Positions 17,427 through 28,372 of a stretch of 64,000 nucleotides of DNA are shown one piece after another. The translations under genes were made by a program, and so were the position numbers. This stretch comes from Rhizobiales bacterium YIM 77505 (GTDB taxonomy: Bacteria > Pseudomonadota > Alphaproteobacteria > Rhizobiales > Beijerinckiaceae). The DNA lies in contig JQNH01000001.1 in the NCBI GenBank assembly GCA_000745135.1, forward strand, positions 682,001 to 746,000, given 5' to 3'. The notes beneath the pieces were generated by a model that ran no database searches, was not told where the DNA came from, and saw nothing but the letters and a program-made list of their open reading frames with translations. Position 1 is the stretch's first letter, and each line of letters opens with the position of its first letter.

Positions 17427-18103
17427 CCGCTGCCGAGCGCCGACCGGTTCTCGAAGTCCGCAATCTGCACGTCGTCATCCAGTCGATGGAGGCGCTGCGG
17501 GGTCTCTCCCTGGCGGTCGACCCCGGCGCCATGGTCGGACTTGTCGGGCGCAACGGAGCAGGCAAGACGACGCTCATGCGTGCGGTGATGGGGCATGTGC
17601 CCGTGACCGCCGGCGAAATCCGCTTCGAGGGCGAGGATCTCGCCTCCGTTCCCGCGCATGGGCGCGCCGCCCGCGGCATCGGCTATATGCCCGAGGATCG
17701 GCAACTCGTGCCGCAGCTCACCGTCGAGGAGAACATCCTTCTGCCGATCTGGGTCTCCAAGACCCTCAAGGGCCCGAGCCGGCTTGACGTCGTTTATGAC
17801 GCGCTTCCCGAACTCCTGGAGATGCGCCACCGCAAGGCGTTGCTCTTGAGCGGCGGCCAGCAAAAGCTCGTCGCGCTCGGTCGAGCGCTGGCGGTCGGCA
17901 CCCGGCTTCTTCTGCTCGACGAACCCTTCGAGGGCGTTGCCCCGGCCCTGTCCCAACGCCTGTCGGAGGTGATCGCAAGCCTCAAGGGAACGGCGCTGAG
18001 CGTGCTCATTTCCCAATCCGACCTCAATCACTCACGGACGCTGTTCGACCATGAATACGTCATCGAGCGCGGCGCGAACGGGGAGTCCCGTCGCGCCGCT
18101 TGA
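17423..18103 (+). CDS. Liv-type ABC transporter ATP-binding protein, system 2 (LivF)
   Basis: 226 residues, short for LivF. Walker A is GRNGAGKTT, the signature is LSGGQQKLVALGRAL, Walker B is LLLLDEPFEGVAP. The switch His after the D-loop is replaced (SVLISQSDLNHSR instead of a VEQN-type sequence), and the usual C-terminal extension is absent. The gene overlaps livG by ATGA. The missing EQN motif makes catalysis by this half asymmetric, as in some heteromeric ATPase pairs. Confidence 0.85.
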   Translation: MTAAERRPVLEVRNLHVVIQSMEALRGLSLAVDPGAMVGLVGRNGAGKTTLMRAVMGHVPVTAGEIRFEGEDLASVPAHGRAARGIGYMPEDRQLVPQLTVEENILLPIWVSKTLKGPSRLDVVYDALPELLEMRHRKALLLSGGQQKLVALGRALAVGTRLLLLDEPFEGVAPALSQRLSEVIASLKGTALSVLISQSDLNHSRTLFDHEYVIERGANGESRRAA

Positions 18104-18218
18104 GGAGAGCGCACGGGCTATGCTGAGGCCAGAAGCCAAGGAGTCTCTCTTGGGAGTGGCAGCGGGGCGCGCGCGAGAAGCTGCATTGGAAACCGGGACT
18201 TGAGGTGGAGAGACCCAT

Positions 18219-19484
18219 ATGGATTTTGAGTTCACCCCCCGCGTGCAGGAGCTGCGGTCGCGCCTTGAGCTCTTCATGGAGCGTCATGTCATCCCCGCCA
18301 ATATCGAGTGGCATCGCCAGGCTGAAGGGGGCACCTATCCGCTGGCGCTCATCGACGAGTTGAAGGAGCGCGCCAAGGCCGAGGGTCTGTGGAACCTGTT
18401 CCTCCCGACCCTGCGGGACGATGAGCCCGGGACAAGGCTCACCAACCTGGAATATGCGCCGCTTGCCGAGATCATGGGCCGCATTCCGTGGTCGTCCGAG
18501 GTCTTCAACTGCAGCGCTCCGGACACCGGCAACATGGAGATCCTCCACCTGTTCGCCACGCCGGAACAGCGCGAGCGCTGGCTCATGCCGCTCCTCAACG
18601 GCGAGATCCGCTCCTGCATCGGCATCACCGAGCCCGATGTAGCGTCGTCGGACCCGACCAATCTGCAGACGACGATCCGCCGAGAAGGGGACACCTATGT
18701 GATCAACGGCCGCAAGTGGTTCACGACCGGCGCCATGCATCCGAGAGTGAAGTTCTGCATCGTCATGGGCCTGTCGGACGAGCGTCCGGACGCCGATCCG
18801 CATGCGCGCCACTCCATGGTAATCGTGCCCATGGATGCTCCGGGCGTGAAGGTCGTCCGCAACCTGGCGATCCTGAACCACCACTCGCCTGAAGGCCATT
18901 GCGAGGTCACCTTCAGCAATGTGCGGGTGCCCGCAGCCAATCTTTTGGGAGAGGAGGGCGCAGGTTTCGCCCTCGCTCAGGCGCGCTTGGGGCCGGGGCG
19001 CATCCACCATTGCATGCGCACCATCGGCCAATGCGAAGTGGCCCTCGAGCTCATGTGCGAGCGGGCGCTCGAGCGCAAGACCTTCGGACGGTATCTTGCG
19101 GACTACGCGAACGTCCAGGACTGGATCGCCGAGTCTCGCATCGAGATCGATCAGGCCCGGCTCCTCACCCTCCGCGCCGCCTGGACGATGGACCGTTTCG
19201 GCAACAAGGCCGCGCGCACGGACGTCTCCTCGATCAAGATCGTCGCCGCGAGGCTGCAAACCAAGGTGACGGACCGGGCCATCCAGGTGTTTGGCGCCAT
19301 GGGTCTGACGCCGGACACGCCGCTCGCCTATCTCTATACCTGGGGGAGGGCGCTGCGCTTCATCGACGGCCCCGACGAGGTCCATCTGAGGACGGTTGCG
19401 AGGGCGGAGATCAAGAAGGCGAAGGAGAACCGCGGGGCCATGGCCGCCTATCTCGTCCCGCCTCATCCCGCTGGCGCCGAGTAG
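18219..19484 (+). CDS. acyl-CoA dehydrogenase, ACAD10/ACAD11-like
   Basis: 421 residues. FAD/substrate motifs are ITEPDVASSDPTN (~140), GRKWFTTGAMHP (~167) and ARLGPGRIHHCMRTIGQCE (~258), and C-terminally LAYLYTWGRALRFIDGPDEV (~370). The DGPDEVH sequence replaces the EGT-type loop of short and medium-chain enzymes and is characteristic of the ACAD10/11 branch, whose substrates include branched or hydroxylated long-chain acyl-CoAs. It would oxidise the CoA ester made by the neighbouring ligases, passing electrons to ETF. A ribosome site GGTGGAGAG precedes ATG 18219. The 115-base gap after livF has no recognisable terminator. Confidence 0.85.
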   Translation: MDFEFTPRVQELRSRLELFMERHVIPANIEWHRQAEGGTYPLALIDELKERAKAEGLWNLFLPTLRDDEPGTRLTNLEYAPLAEIMGRIPWSSEVFNCSAPDTGNMEILHLFATPEQRERWLMPLLNGEIRSCIGITEPDVASSDPTNLQTTIRREGDTYVINGRKWFTTGAMHPRVKFCIVMGLSDERPDADPHARHSMVIVPMDAPGVKVVRNLAILNHHSPEGHCEVTFSNVRVPAANLLGEEGAGFALAQARLGPGRIHHCMRTIGQCEVALELMCERALERKTFGRYLADYANVQDWIAESRIEIDQARLLTLRAAWTMDRFGNKAARTDVSSIKIVAARLQTKVTDRAIQVFGAMGLTPDTPLAYLYTWGRALRFIDGPDEVHLRTVARAEIKKAKENRGAMAAYLVPPHPAGAE

Positions 19485-19502
19485 GGGCCCTGGAGGGCTG
19501 TC

Positions 19503-21131
19503 ATGACATGGCTCAGCAACCCACCAACCGCCATGCGGCTCGAAGCTCATTATGGAGATCGCGTCGTCCCCTGTTTCATCGAGCGTCCGGGCAGCCTCCA
19601 TGTGCTCCTCGCCGATGCGGCGCGACGGAATCCTGAGGGCGAGGCCCTGGTTTGCGGTCGGGTGCGCCTGACCTGGGACGAGGCGTTGGTCCGCGCCGGA
19701 CAGGTGGCAGCCGGCTTGGCGAGCCGAGGCGTAGGGCAGGGTGATCGGGTCGCCCTCCTCATCGGCAATCGCGTCGAGTTCGTGTTGGCGGTCTTCGGCG
19801 CGGCGTGGCTGGGCGCCATCGCCGTGCCCTTGAGCATCCGGCAACAGACGCCGGAGATCGCCTATGTGCTCAACGATTGCGGGGCGCGCATCCTGATCTG
19901 CGAACCGGATCTCGTCGAGCGCCTGCCGCCGGCGGCGGACACGCCGGCCCTCGAACACCGGCTCGTCCTTCCGCCCGCGGACGAGGAGGGGGGGCTTGAC
20001 CAGCATTCCGTCGCAGAGGAGGCGGCCCCGCCGCCGGCGGTGGTAGGAGAGGAGGACACCGCCTGCCTCCTGTACACGTCGGGGACGACCGGACGTCCGA
20101 AGGGCGCGATGCTGACCCACCTCAACATCGTGCATTCGGCGATGGTGTACGAGACCTGCATGGGGCTGACATGTCGCGACCGTTCCGTCGCCGCGGTGCC
20201 GCTCGCGCATGTGACGGGCCTCATCGCCAATGTCGCAGCCATGGCGCGGTGCGCCGGCACCCTTATCATCCTCCCCTCCTTCAAGGCGGCAGACTTCCTG
20301 CGCCTCGCCGCGCAGGAGCGCATGACTCATACGGTCATCGTCCCGGCCATGTACAATCTATGCCTGCTCCAGCCGGACTTCGAGGCCTATGACCTCTCCG
20401 CCTGGCGGATCGGAGCCTATGGCGGCGCGCCCATGCCTGCAGCCACCATCGAACGATTGGCCGCGAAGCTGCCCGGGCTTCAGCTCGTGAATGCGTATGG
20501 CGCGACGGAGACGACATCGCCGACCACCTTGATGCCGCCTATCGACAGCGCGAGCCATCGCGACAGCGTCGGCAAGCCGGTGCCCGGCGCGACCGTGATC
20601 GTGGTGGACGAGGCCGGGCGGGAATTGCCCCGCGGCGAGATCGGCGAGATCTGGATCCACGGACCCTCGGTCGTGCGCGGATACTGGAACAATCCGGCCG
20701 CGTCGGCCGAGAACATCACGGGGGGATATTGGCATTCGGGGGATGTCGGCTCCATCGACGAGCAGGGCTTCATCCGCATCCTCGACCGCAAGAAGGACAT
20801 GATCAATCGCGGCGGGCACAAGATTTATACCGCCGAGGTGGAGAGCGTGCTGGCGGCGCATGAGGAAATCGTCGAATCCGCGGTCGTTGCCAAGCCATGC
20901 CCGGTGCTCGGCGAGCGGGTGCACGCCTTCGTCGTTCCGCGCACGCGCACATTGACGGAAGAGGCGGTCCGGGCGTTCTGCGCCGAGCGGTTGTCCGACT
21001 ACAAGGTTCCCGAATCCGTGACGATCTGTCTCGAGCCGCTGCCGCGCAATGCCAATGGCAAGCTGGTCAAGCGGGCGCTGCGCGAGGCGCTTCTCTCCTC
21101 ATCGGCCACCGCTCGCGGCGAGGCCGCATAG
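19503..21131 (+). CDS. AMP-dependent acyl-CoA ligase, operon 2
   Basis: 542 residues. Motifs: YTSGTTGRPKGAML (~195), YGATETTSP (~336), GYWHSGDVGS (~408), DRKKDMINRGGHKIYTAEVE (~425), and the C-terminal catalytic lysine in PRNANGKLVKRAL. The length and GGHKIYTAEVE hinge resemble medium-chain or cyclohexanecarboxylate-type ligases. This is the second ligase of the island and differs clearly from the one at 11341. With the dehydrogenase 18 bases upstream it forms the catabolic end of the second Liv operon. Confidence 0.85.
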   Translation: MTWLSNPPTAMRLEAHYGDRVVPCFIERPGSLHVLLADAARRNPEGEALVCGRVRLTWDEALVRAGQVAAGLASRGVGQGDRVALLIGNRVEFVLAVFGAAWLGAIAVPLSIRQQTPEIAYVLNDCGARILICEPDLVERLPPAADTPALEHRLVLPPADEEGGLDQHSVAEEAAPPPAVVGEEDTACLLYTSGTTGRPKGAMLTHLNIVHSAMVYETCMGLTCRDRSVAAVPLAHVTGLIANVAAMARCAGTLIILPSFKAADFLRLAAQERMTHTVIVPAMYNLCLLQPDFEAYDLSAWRIGAYGGAPMPAATIERLAAKLPGLQLVNAYGATETTSPTTLMPPIDSASHRDSVGKPVPGATVIVVDEAGRELPRGEIGEIWIHGPSVVRGYWNNPAASAENITGGYWHSGDVGSIDEQGFIRILDRKKDMINRGGHKIYTAEVESVLAAHEEIVESAVVAKPCPVLGERVHAFVVPRTRTLTEEAVRAFCAERLSDYKVPESVTICLEPLPRNANGKLVKRALREALLSSSATARGEAA

Positions 21132-21186
21132 GAGTGCGACGGCCGTGCGCTGGGCGCGGGCCTCGCGGCGATCCCGTCAGCAGGCC

Positions 21187-23400
21187 TCAACTGCCCGCAT
21201 CCAGCACGTCCCGCACCTTCCGGGCGAGATCGGCATAGGTGAACGGCTTCGTGATCAGCTGAACGCCGCGGTCGAGCCGCCCGTGATGAACGATCGCATC
21301 GCGGGCATAGCCGGTCGTGAAGAGCACCTTCAGCCCCGGGCGAAGGGCGACCGCCTGGCGGGCGATCTCCGCTCCATCCATGCCTCCTGGCAGAACGACA
21401 TCGCTGAACAGGAGGTCCACATGGCTCTGCCGTTGGAGAAGGCGGAGGGCGGCAGGGCCGTCATGAGCCTCGATGACGCGGTAGCCAAGCTCCCGCAGGA
21501 TCTCCACCGAATAGGTGCGGACATCGTCATCATCCTCGATCACGAGGATGGTTTCCTCGCGACTTCCCTCCGGGATGATCGCGGCCGCGCGGGGCTCCTC
21601 CTCGGTAACGCCGCTGGTGAGACGGGGCAGGTAGATCTTGACTGTCGTTCCGATGCCAAGCTCTGAGTAGATCTTCACATGCCCGCCTGACTGCTTCACG
21701 AAGCCATAGACCATGCTCAGCCCGAGCCCCGTGCCTTTGCCTGGTTCCTTCGTCGTGAAGAACGGCTCAAAGGCGCGGGCGATCGTCGCCTTTTCCATCC
21801 CAACGCCGGTATCCGTGACGCAGATCACCACGTACTGACCTGGCGAGACCTCGATGTGGGTTGCGGCGTAAGCCTCATCGATGCGGGCATTTGCCGTCTC
21901 GATCGTCAGCTTGCCCCCGTTCGGCATGGCGTCGCGCGCGTTCACGGCGAGGTTGAGGATGGCGTTCTCGAGCTGGTTGGCATCTGCTTCGACGCGCCAG
22001 AGCCCCGCCGCCAGCACCGTCTCGACGGCAATCGTTTCCCCGAGCGTTCTGTGGAGCATGTCCGACATGTCGTTCAGAAGCCGGTTGACGTCGAGCGGAC
22101 GCGGATCGAGGGGCTGGCGGCGGGAGAACGCCAGCAGCCTCTGGGTGAGCGTCGCCGCCCGACGCGCCCCGCTCATCGCGTTCTCCGCTGCACGACGCAG
22201 CCGTCCGGCCTCCTCGGGCAGGTTCCGTTGCAGGATCTCAAGGTTGCCGACCACCACCTGGAGAAGGTTGTTGAAGTCGTGCGCGACGCCCCCCGTGAGC
22301 TGTCCGACAACCTCCATCTTCTGAGCCTGGCGCAGAGCCTCTTCGCGCTCTCGCAGTTCGCGGGTGCGCTGGTCGACTTCCTCCTCCAGGCTCGCGTTCA
22401 GCTCCTGCAGGGCGGCTTCCGCGAGCTTCTGTTCCGTGATGTCGTGGCCCTGAACGAAAATGCCCGTGACCCGCCCGTCAGAATCGACGATCGGCTGGTA
22501 GATGAAATCGAGGAAGCGTTCGGCACGGGTCTCGTCAGTGGGCGCCTGCAGCACGACGCGAACCCCGCGGCCGACGAAGGGCTTGCCGCTCCGATAGACC
22601 TGGTCGAGGAGCTCGACGAAGCCTTGTCCCTCGACCTCCGGCAAGGTCCTTCGGACGGGCTTGCCGAGCACGTCACGGTGACCGACGAGGGCAAGATAGG
22701 CCTCATTGGCAAGTTCGAATACGTGGTCGGGTCCGTTCAGGACCGCCATGAAGCTCGGCGCTTGGGCGAACAGGGTGCGCAGGCGCTCCCGCTCATGCTC
22801 GAGGGCCGTATTGGCGGCCTGGACGGCCTCCGCGCGTCTGAACACGTCCGCTTCGATCAAGGCGGTCGGGCCGGAGCGGCCGACCTTGGCCTCGGCGATG
22901 AGGCGCAGGCGATGGAGCTCTGTCACATCCACCGTGTGCTGCAGGATGTAGGCGACTTCTCCGTGGTCGCCAGGCAAGGGCGTGTGCGTCGCACTCCAGT
23001 AACGGTCCTCATACCCGTCGCCCGATGGCTTCGGGATCGCGTAGTGGATGAGCGGCAAGTGGTCGGGGCGGCCCTCCCGCAGCACGCGCTGCAGGGACGT
23101 CCGCAACTGCCGGCCGCTGATCGAGCTCGGATCGCTTGGGAAGGCTTCGAAGAGATGCCGCCCGAGGAGCTCTTCGCGGCTGCGCATCGTGGCGCGCAAA
23201 TAGGCATCGTTCATCTCGACGATGGTGAGCGCCGGGTCGAAGATCACGTAAGGGTTCGGCGAGGCCTTGAAGAGGCGAACTGCATCGATGTTGATGCCAA
23301 CCCAGTCGGTCGCCTGACGGTCTGCGCGGATCGGCCGAGGAAGGGATTGCTCTTCGTCCATTGAGAGCGGGACTGTGATCGGAAGGGTGGAGCGGCGCAT
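21187..23400 (-). CDS. PAS-containing hybrid sensor histidine kinase with receiver domain
   Basis: 737 residues, no transmembrane segment, so cytoplasmic. Two PAS domains (~40-160 and ~208-325, the second ending GIFVQGHDITEQKLAE) are followed by a coiled-coil linker (~326-362). HisKA carries phospho-acceptor His374 in GGVAHDFNNLLQVV. HATPase_c has N-box NAILNLAVNARDAMPNGG, G1 DTGVGM (530-535) and G2 GTGLGLSMV. The C-terminal receiver has Asp667 (LLFSDVVLPGGMDG) and Lys718 (ITKPF). It may phosphorylate its own receiver only; no partner regulator gene is adjacent. Several in-frame starts exist; 23400 begins with a short unconserved head. Confidence 0.9.
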   Translation of the reverse strand: MRRSTLPITVPLSMDEEQSLPRPIRADRQATDWVGINIDAVRLFKASPNPYVIFDPALTIVEMNDAYLRATMRSREELLGRHLFEAFPSDPSSISGRQLRTSLQRVLREGRPDHLPLIHYAIPKPSGDGYEDRYWSATHTPLPGDHGEVAYILQHTVDVTELHRLRLIAEAKVGRSGPTALIEADVFRRAEAVQAANTALEHERERLRTLFAQAPSFMAVLNGPDHVFELANEAYLALVGHRDVLGKPVRRTLPEVEGQGFVELLDQVYRSGKPFVGRGVRVVLQAPTDETRAERFLDFIYQPIVDSDGRVTGIFVQGHDITEQKLAEAALQELNASLEEEVDQRTRELREREEALRQAQKMEVVGQLTGGVAHDFNNLLQVVVGNLEILQRNLPEEAGRLRRAAENAMSGARRAATLTQRLLAFSRRQPLDPRPLDVNRLLNDMSDMLHRTLGETIAVETVLAAGLWRVEADANQLENAILNLAVNARDAMPNGGKLTIETANARIDEAYAATHIEVSPGQYVVICVTDTGVGMEKATIARAFEPFFTTKEPGKGTGLGLSMVYGFVKQSGGHVKIYSELGIGTTVKIYLPRLTSGVTEEEPRAAAIIPEGSREETILVIEDDDDVRTYSVEILRELGYRVIEAHDGPAALRLLQRQSHVDLLFSDVVLPGGMDGAEIARQAVALRPGLKVLFTTGYARDAIVHHGRLDRGVQLITKPFTYADLARKVRDVLDAGS

Positions 23401-23781
23401 AAGACGCTCAGGGCACCGGCCCGGGCTTCGCTCGCGCTCACGAGAGGAGCCGGAGAGGCTCAGATGGGGCGAGGCGCGCGATCTTCAAGCTTTTTCAGGT
23501 GAATAGGACACCATGCCCCGTTCGGGGCGGCGTCGCAGCATCATTGCGCTTGCGATGAAGCCAACCCGGCGCCCAGTCGCCAGCTCCCTCGCGGGTCGGG
23601 ACGGCATCGACCTCGCTGAAACATGGGCGCCTCGTGGCAGAAGAGGGGAGTGCGCCTCTGGCCAGAACGGCCCCCGGGCCGTGCGCGTGCCTGACAAAGC
23701 ACTTCCGCGAAGGCACCCGTTCAGCGCCGATGGCCCGCCCCGGATTTGGAGCAGGCCATCGGCTGGGCCGCAGGCCGCGCT
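23401..23781. other. intergenic region, nothing recognised
   Basis: About 380 bases between the 3' end of the glyoxylate operon and the start of the histidine kinase, both on the - strand. Short open frames exist on both strands, but none has a ribosome site or recognisable sequence. I see no clear hairpin with a T-run. The kinase promoter should lie here. Confidence 0.5.
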
Positions 23782-24660
23782 TCAGGCGACTTGGTGGTTT
23801 GCGAGAGTCTCGAGGGCGCGCACCAGGGCGGAATGGTCCCAAGTGCTGCCGCCCATGGCAATGCAGGCGTTGAAGAGCTCCTGCGCGGTCGCCGTGTTCG
23901 GCAGGCTTACGCCGAGGGCGCGGGCACCCTGAAGGGCAAGGTTGAGGTCCTTCTGGTGCAGCTCGATGCGGAAGCCCGGATCGAAGTTGCGCTTGACCAT
24001 GCGTTCGCCGTGCACCTCGAGCACCCGCGAGGCGGCAAAGCCGCCCATGAGCGCCTGCCGGACTTTGGCCGGGTCGGCGCCGGCCTTGGACGCGAAGACA
24101 AGCGCCTCGGCGACCGCTTGGATGGTGAGCGCCACGATGATCTGATTGGCGACCTTGGTCGTTTGACCATCGCCGTTGCCGCCCACAAGCGTGATGTTCT
24201 TGCCCATGAGCTCGAAGAGCGGCTTGACGCGATCGAAGGCAGCTTGAGGGCCGCCGACCATGATCGTCAGGCTCGCCGCCTTGGCGCCCACCTCGCCCCC
24301 AGAGACGGGCGCATCGAGGTAATCGCAGCCGCGCTCGTTGATGCGCCGCGCGAACTCCTTGGTCGCGATCGGCGAAATGGAGCTCATGTCCACCACGATC
24401 TTGCCGCTCGAAAGCCCGTCGGCCACGCCGGAGGGCCCGAACAGCGCCGCCTCCACATGGGGCGTGTCCGGCACCATGAGGATGGTCACTTCCGCCCTCT
24501 GGGCCACCTCGCGACCAGAGGCGCAGGCGGTCGCCCCCGCCGACAGCAGCGGCTCCGGCAAGGGCGCGAGGTCATGCAGGAACAGATCGTGCCCGCCGCT
24601 GATGAGATGCTTGGCCATGGGACGTCCCATGATGCCAAGCCCAATGAAGCCGACCTTCAT
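23782..24660 (-). CDS. glxR: 2-hydroxy-3-oxopropionate (tartronate semialdehyde) reductase
   Basis: 292 residues. It has the N-terminal NAD(P)-binding motif GFIGLGIMGRPMAKHL (4-19), the substrate motif DAPVSGGEVGA (~117-127) and the catalytic lysine in GQTTKVANQIIVA (~168). All are diagnostic of the beta-hydroxyacid dehydrogenase family, GarR/GlxR branch. The enzyme reduces tartronate semialdehyde to D-glycerate. It is the last gene of the operon and overlaps hyi by ATGA. A longer upstream start is excluded because it would run into hyi. Confidence 0.9.
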   Translation of the reverse strand: MKVGFIGLGIMGRPMAKHLISGGHDLFLHDLAPLPEPLLSAGATACASGREVAQRAEVTILMVPDTPHVEAALFGPSGVADGLSSGKIVVDMSSISPIATKEFARRINERGCDYLDAPVSGGEVGAKAASLTIMVGGPQAAFDRVKPLFELMGKNITLVGGNGDGQTTKVANQIIVALTIQAVAEALVFASKAGADPAKVRQALMGGFAASRVLEVHGERMVKRNFDPGFRIELHQKDLNLALQGARALGVSLPNTATAQELFNACIAMGGSTWDHSALVRALETLANHQVA

Positions 24661-25472
24661 GCCGGCACCTCCTCGTGCGCGGGCACCGGCTCGCGGCGCA
24701 GATACGGCCTCGTCCAAGCAAGCCCCTCGGCGGTCGTCGTCAGGGGCTTGTATTCGCAGCCGATCCAGCCCGCATAGCCCTCGCTGCCCAAGAGCTCGAA
24801 CACGCGGGGGAAGTTGATCTCGCCCGTGCCCGGCTCGTGCCGGCCCGGATTGTCGGCGAGCTGGATGTGCGCGATGCGGTGCTTGTGCTGCCGGAAGGTC
24901 GCGACGAGCTCACCTTTCGTGCGCTGCTGATGGTAAAGGTCGTACTGGATGAACAGGTTGTCGGACCCGACTTCGTCGATGACGGCGGCCGCCTGCTCGA
25001 CCGTCTGGAGATAGAAGCCCGGAATGTCGAACGGGTTGATCGGCTCGATGAGAAGCCGGATGCCGGCCCGCTTCAGCTCGCGGGCGGCGAAACCGAGATT
25101 TTCGACGAAGACCCTGTGGACCCGCTCGGGGTCGGCATTGTGAGGGGGAATGCCGGCAAGGCAGTTCACCTGTCTGCAACCGAGCGCGATGGCATAGTCG
25201 ATCGCGAGCTCCACGCCCTCCCTGAACTCCCGAACCCTGTCCGGATGGCAAGCGATGCCGCGCTCGCCTGCAGCCCAATCGCCGGCCGGAAGATTGTGCA
25301 GGATCTGGTAGAGGCCAAAGCGCCGAAGGCGGGAGATCAGGCGATCGATCTCGTAATCATAGGGGAAAAGGTACTCGACGCCGGTAAAGCCGGCGCGTGC
25401 CGCCGCCTCGAAGCGGTCGAGGAACGGCACCTCCGTGAACATCATCGTTAGATTGGCCGCGAGCTTGGGCAT
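24657..25472 (-). CDS. hyi: hydroxypyruvate isomerase
   Basis: 271 residues, TIM-barrel AP-endonuclease-2/Hyi family. Typical segments are MPKLAANLTMMFTEVPFLDR at the N-terminus and LLIEPINPFDIPGFYLQT near 148, with the metal-binding Glu. DLYHQQRTKGEL near 187 and HIQLADNPGRHEPGTGEINF near 218 complete the set. It interconverts hydroxypyruvate and tartronate semialdehyde. Its position between gcl and the semialdehyde reductase is the standard order of the glyoxylate pathway. Confidence 0.92.
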   Translation of the reverse strand: MPKLAANLTMMFTEVPFLDRFEAAARAGFTGVEYLFPYDYEIDRLISRLRRFGLYQILHNLPAGDWAAGERGIACHPDRVREFREGVELAIDYAIALGCRQVNCLAGIPPHNADPERVHRVFVENLGFAARELKRAGIRLLIEPINPFDIPGFYLQTVEQAAAVIDEVGSDNLFIQYDLYHQQRTKGELVATFRQHKHRIAHIQLADNPGRHEPGTGEINFPRVFELLGSEGYAGWIGCEYKPLTTTAEGLAWTRPYLRREPVPAHEEVPA

Positions 25473-25522
25473 GGCTCCTCCTCCCTCTTGCTGCCTGTGA
25501 GTTGCGAAGATGACGGGTCGTC

Positions 25523-27295
<1,773 letters not shown>

Positions 27296-27335
27296 GTTCT
27301 ATTTCCCTTGTCGATCGTGAGCCGGATGCCTGCGC

Positions 27336-28310
27336 TCAGTGGAGCTTGGCGACGCGGGCACGCTGCCTGACGAGCGCCAGCACCACATCGATGGTCGGAG
27401 TCGGCACGCCGACGAGGCGTCCCATCTCCTGGACCACGGTGACGAGCGGGTCGATTTCCATCGGGCGACCCCGCTCCAAGTCCTGCAGCATCGAGGTCTT
27501 GTGGGCGCCGACCTTGCGCGCGCCCTCGATGCGGCGTTCCACATCGACACGGAAGGAGACGCCGATCCGGTCGGCGATCGCCTTCGCCTCCAGCATCATG
27601 GCTTTGGCGACGGCCCGCGTGTCGGGATCGGTGCAGATCACGTCGAGGGTCGCGTGCGTGAGGGCGCTGATCGGGTTGAAGCAGAGATTCCCCCAGAGCT
27701 TCAGCCAGATCTCGTCGCGGATATTGTCGAGCACCGGCGCCCGCAGGCCCGCGGCCTCCATGAGCGCGCTCAACCGTGCGACGCGCTCGCTTCGCTCGCC
27801 CGAGGGCTCGCCGAGCGGGAACTTGTCTCCGTAAATGTGCCGGATCACGCCGGGCTCGACCACTTCGGTGGCGGGATAGACCACGCAGCCGATGGCACGC
27901 TCGGGCTTGAGAGTCGCCCATTGCCGGCCGCCGGGGTCGACGCTTTCCAGCCTCGATCCTTCGAAGGCGCCCCCATGCTTGTAGAAGTACCAGTAGGGGA
28001 TGCCGTTGACCGCGGTCACGACCCCGGTGTCGTTGCCAAGCAGCGGCCGCATGGCATCGACGACGCCCGGGACCGAGTGAGCCTTGAGGGCGATGATGAC
28101 ATAGTCCTGCGGCCCCAGTTCCTCGGGCCGGTCGGTGCAGACGGGGTGAGCCAGGACCTCGTCATCCTCCGCGATGACGCGTACGCCATTCCGCCGCATG
28201 GCTTCGAGATGAGCGCCCCGGGCAACGAAGCTCACCTCGGCACCGGCGCGGTGGAGAAGGGCGCCCATATAGCCGCCGATGGCGCCGGCCCCGTAGATGC
28301 ACACTTTCAT
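27336..28310 (-). CDS. 2-dehydropantoate 2-reductase family protein (PanE/ApbA-like)
   Basis: 324 residues. N-terminal Rossmann motif CIYGAGAIGGYMGALLHRAG (3-22), then KAHSVPGVVDAM. The C-terminal PanE domain includes KLWGNLCFNPISALTHATLD (~206, catalytic Lys) and SMLQDLERGRPMEIDPL (~277). A strong GGAGGATGG site fixes ATG 28310. It is the first gene of the glyoxylate operon, directly behind the IclR-type operator. A role in pantothenate synthesis is therefore less likely than reduction of a 2-keto acid in glyoxylate or ureide metabolism. That is inference from context only. Confidence 0.8.
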   Translation of the reverse strand: MKVCIYGAGAIGGYMGALLHRAGAEVSFVARGAHLEAMRRNGVRVIAEDDEVLAHPVCTDRPEELGPQDYVIIALKAHSVPGVVDAMRPLLGNDTGVVTAVNGIPYWYFYKHGGAFEGSRLESVDPGGRQWATLKPERAIGCVVYPATEVVEPGVIRHIYGDKFPLGEPSGERSERVARLSALMEAAGLRAPVLDNIRDEIWLKLWGNLCFNPISALTHATLDVICTDPDTRAVAKAMMLEAKAIADRIGVSFRVDVERRIEGARKVGAHKTSMLQDLERGRPMEIDPLVTVVQEMGRLVGVPTPTIDVVLALVRQRARVAKLH

Positions 28311-28323
28311 CCCATCCTCCCTG

Positions 28324-28340
28324 TGGCATTCTGTATGCCA
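28324..28340. promoter_or_regulatory. second inverted repeat in the gcl-operon/iclR intergenic region
   Basis: TGGCAT and ATGCCA flank TCTGT, only 14 bases before the PanE-like start codon. The perfect 6-base arms and location in the 5' leader suggest either a second protein-binding site or a small hairpin near the ribosome site. No known consensus fits. Confidence 0.35.
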
Positions 28341-28372
28341 GAACCGCGAACGGGCAAGTTCCTCGGACAAAT

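Noticed and set aside
20992-21006. TTGTCCGACTA, a further match to the FadR-type operator consensus
   Set aside because: It encodes LSDYK within the conserved end of the second acyl-CoA ligase and is not near a promoter.
22296-22316. CTGTCCGACAA near the FadR-type operator sequence
   Set aside because: It deviates at the first consensus base and lies in the conserved HisKA region of the hybrid kinase, so chance is the likely explanation.
23485-23697. Possible 70-residue gene upstream of the hybrid kinase
   Set aside because: No ribosome site, Arg/Pro-rich random-looking composition and no hydrophobic or domain feature.
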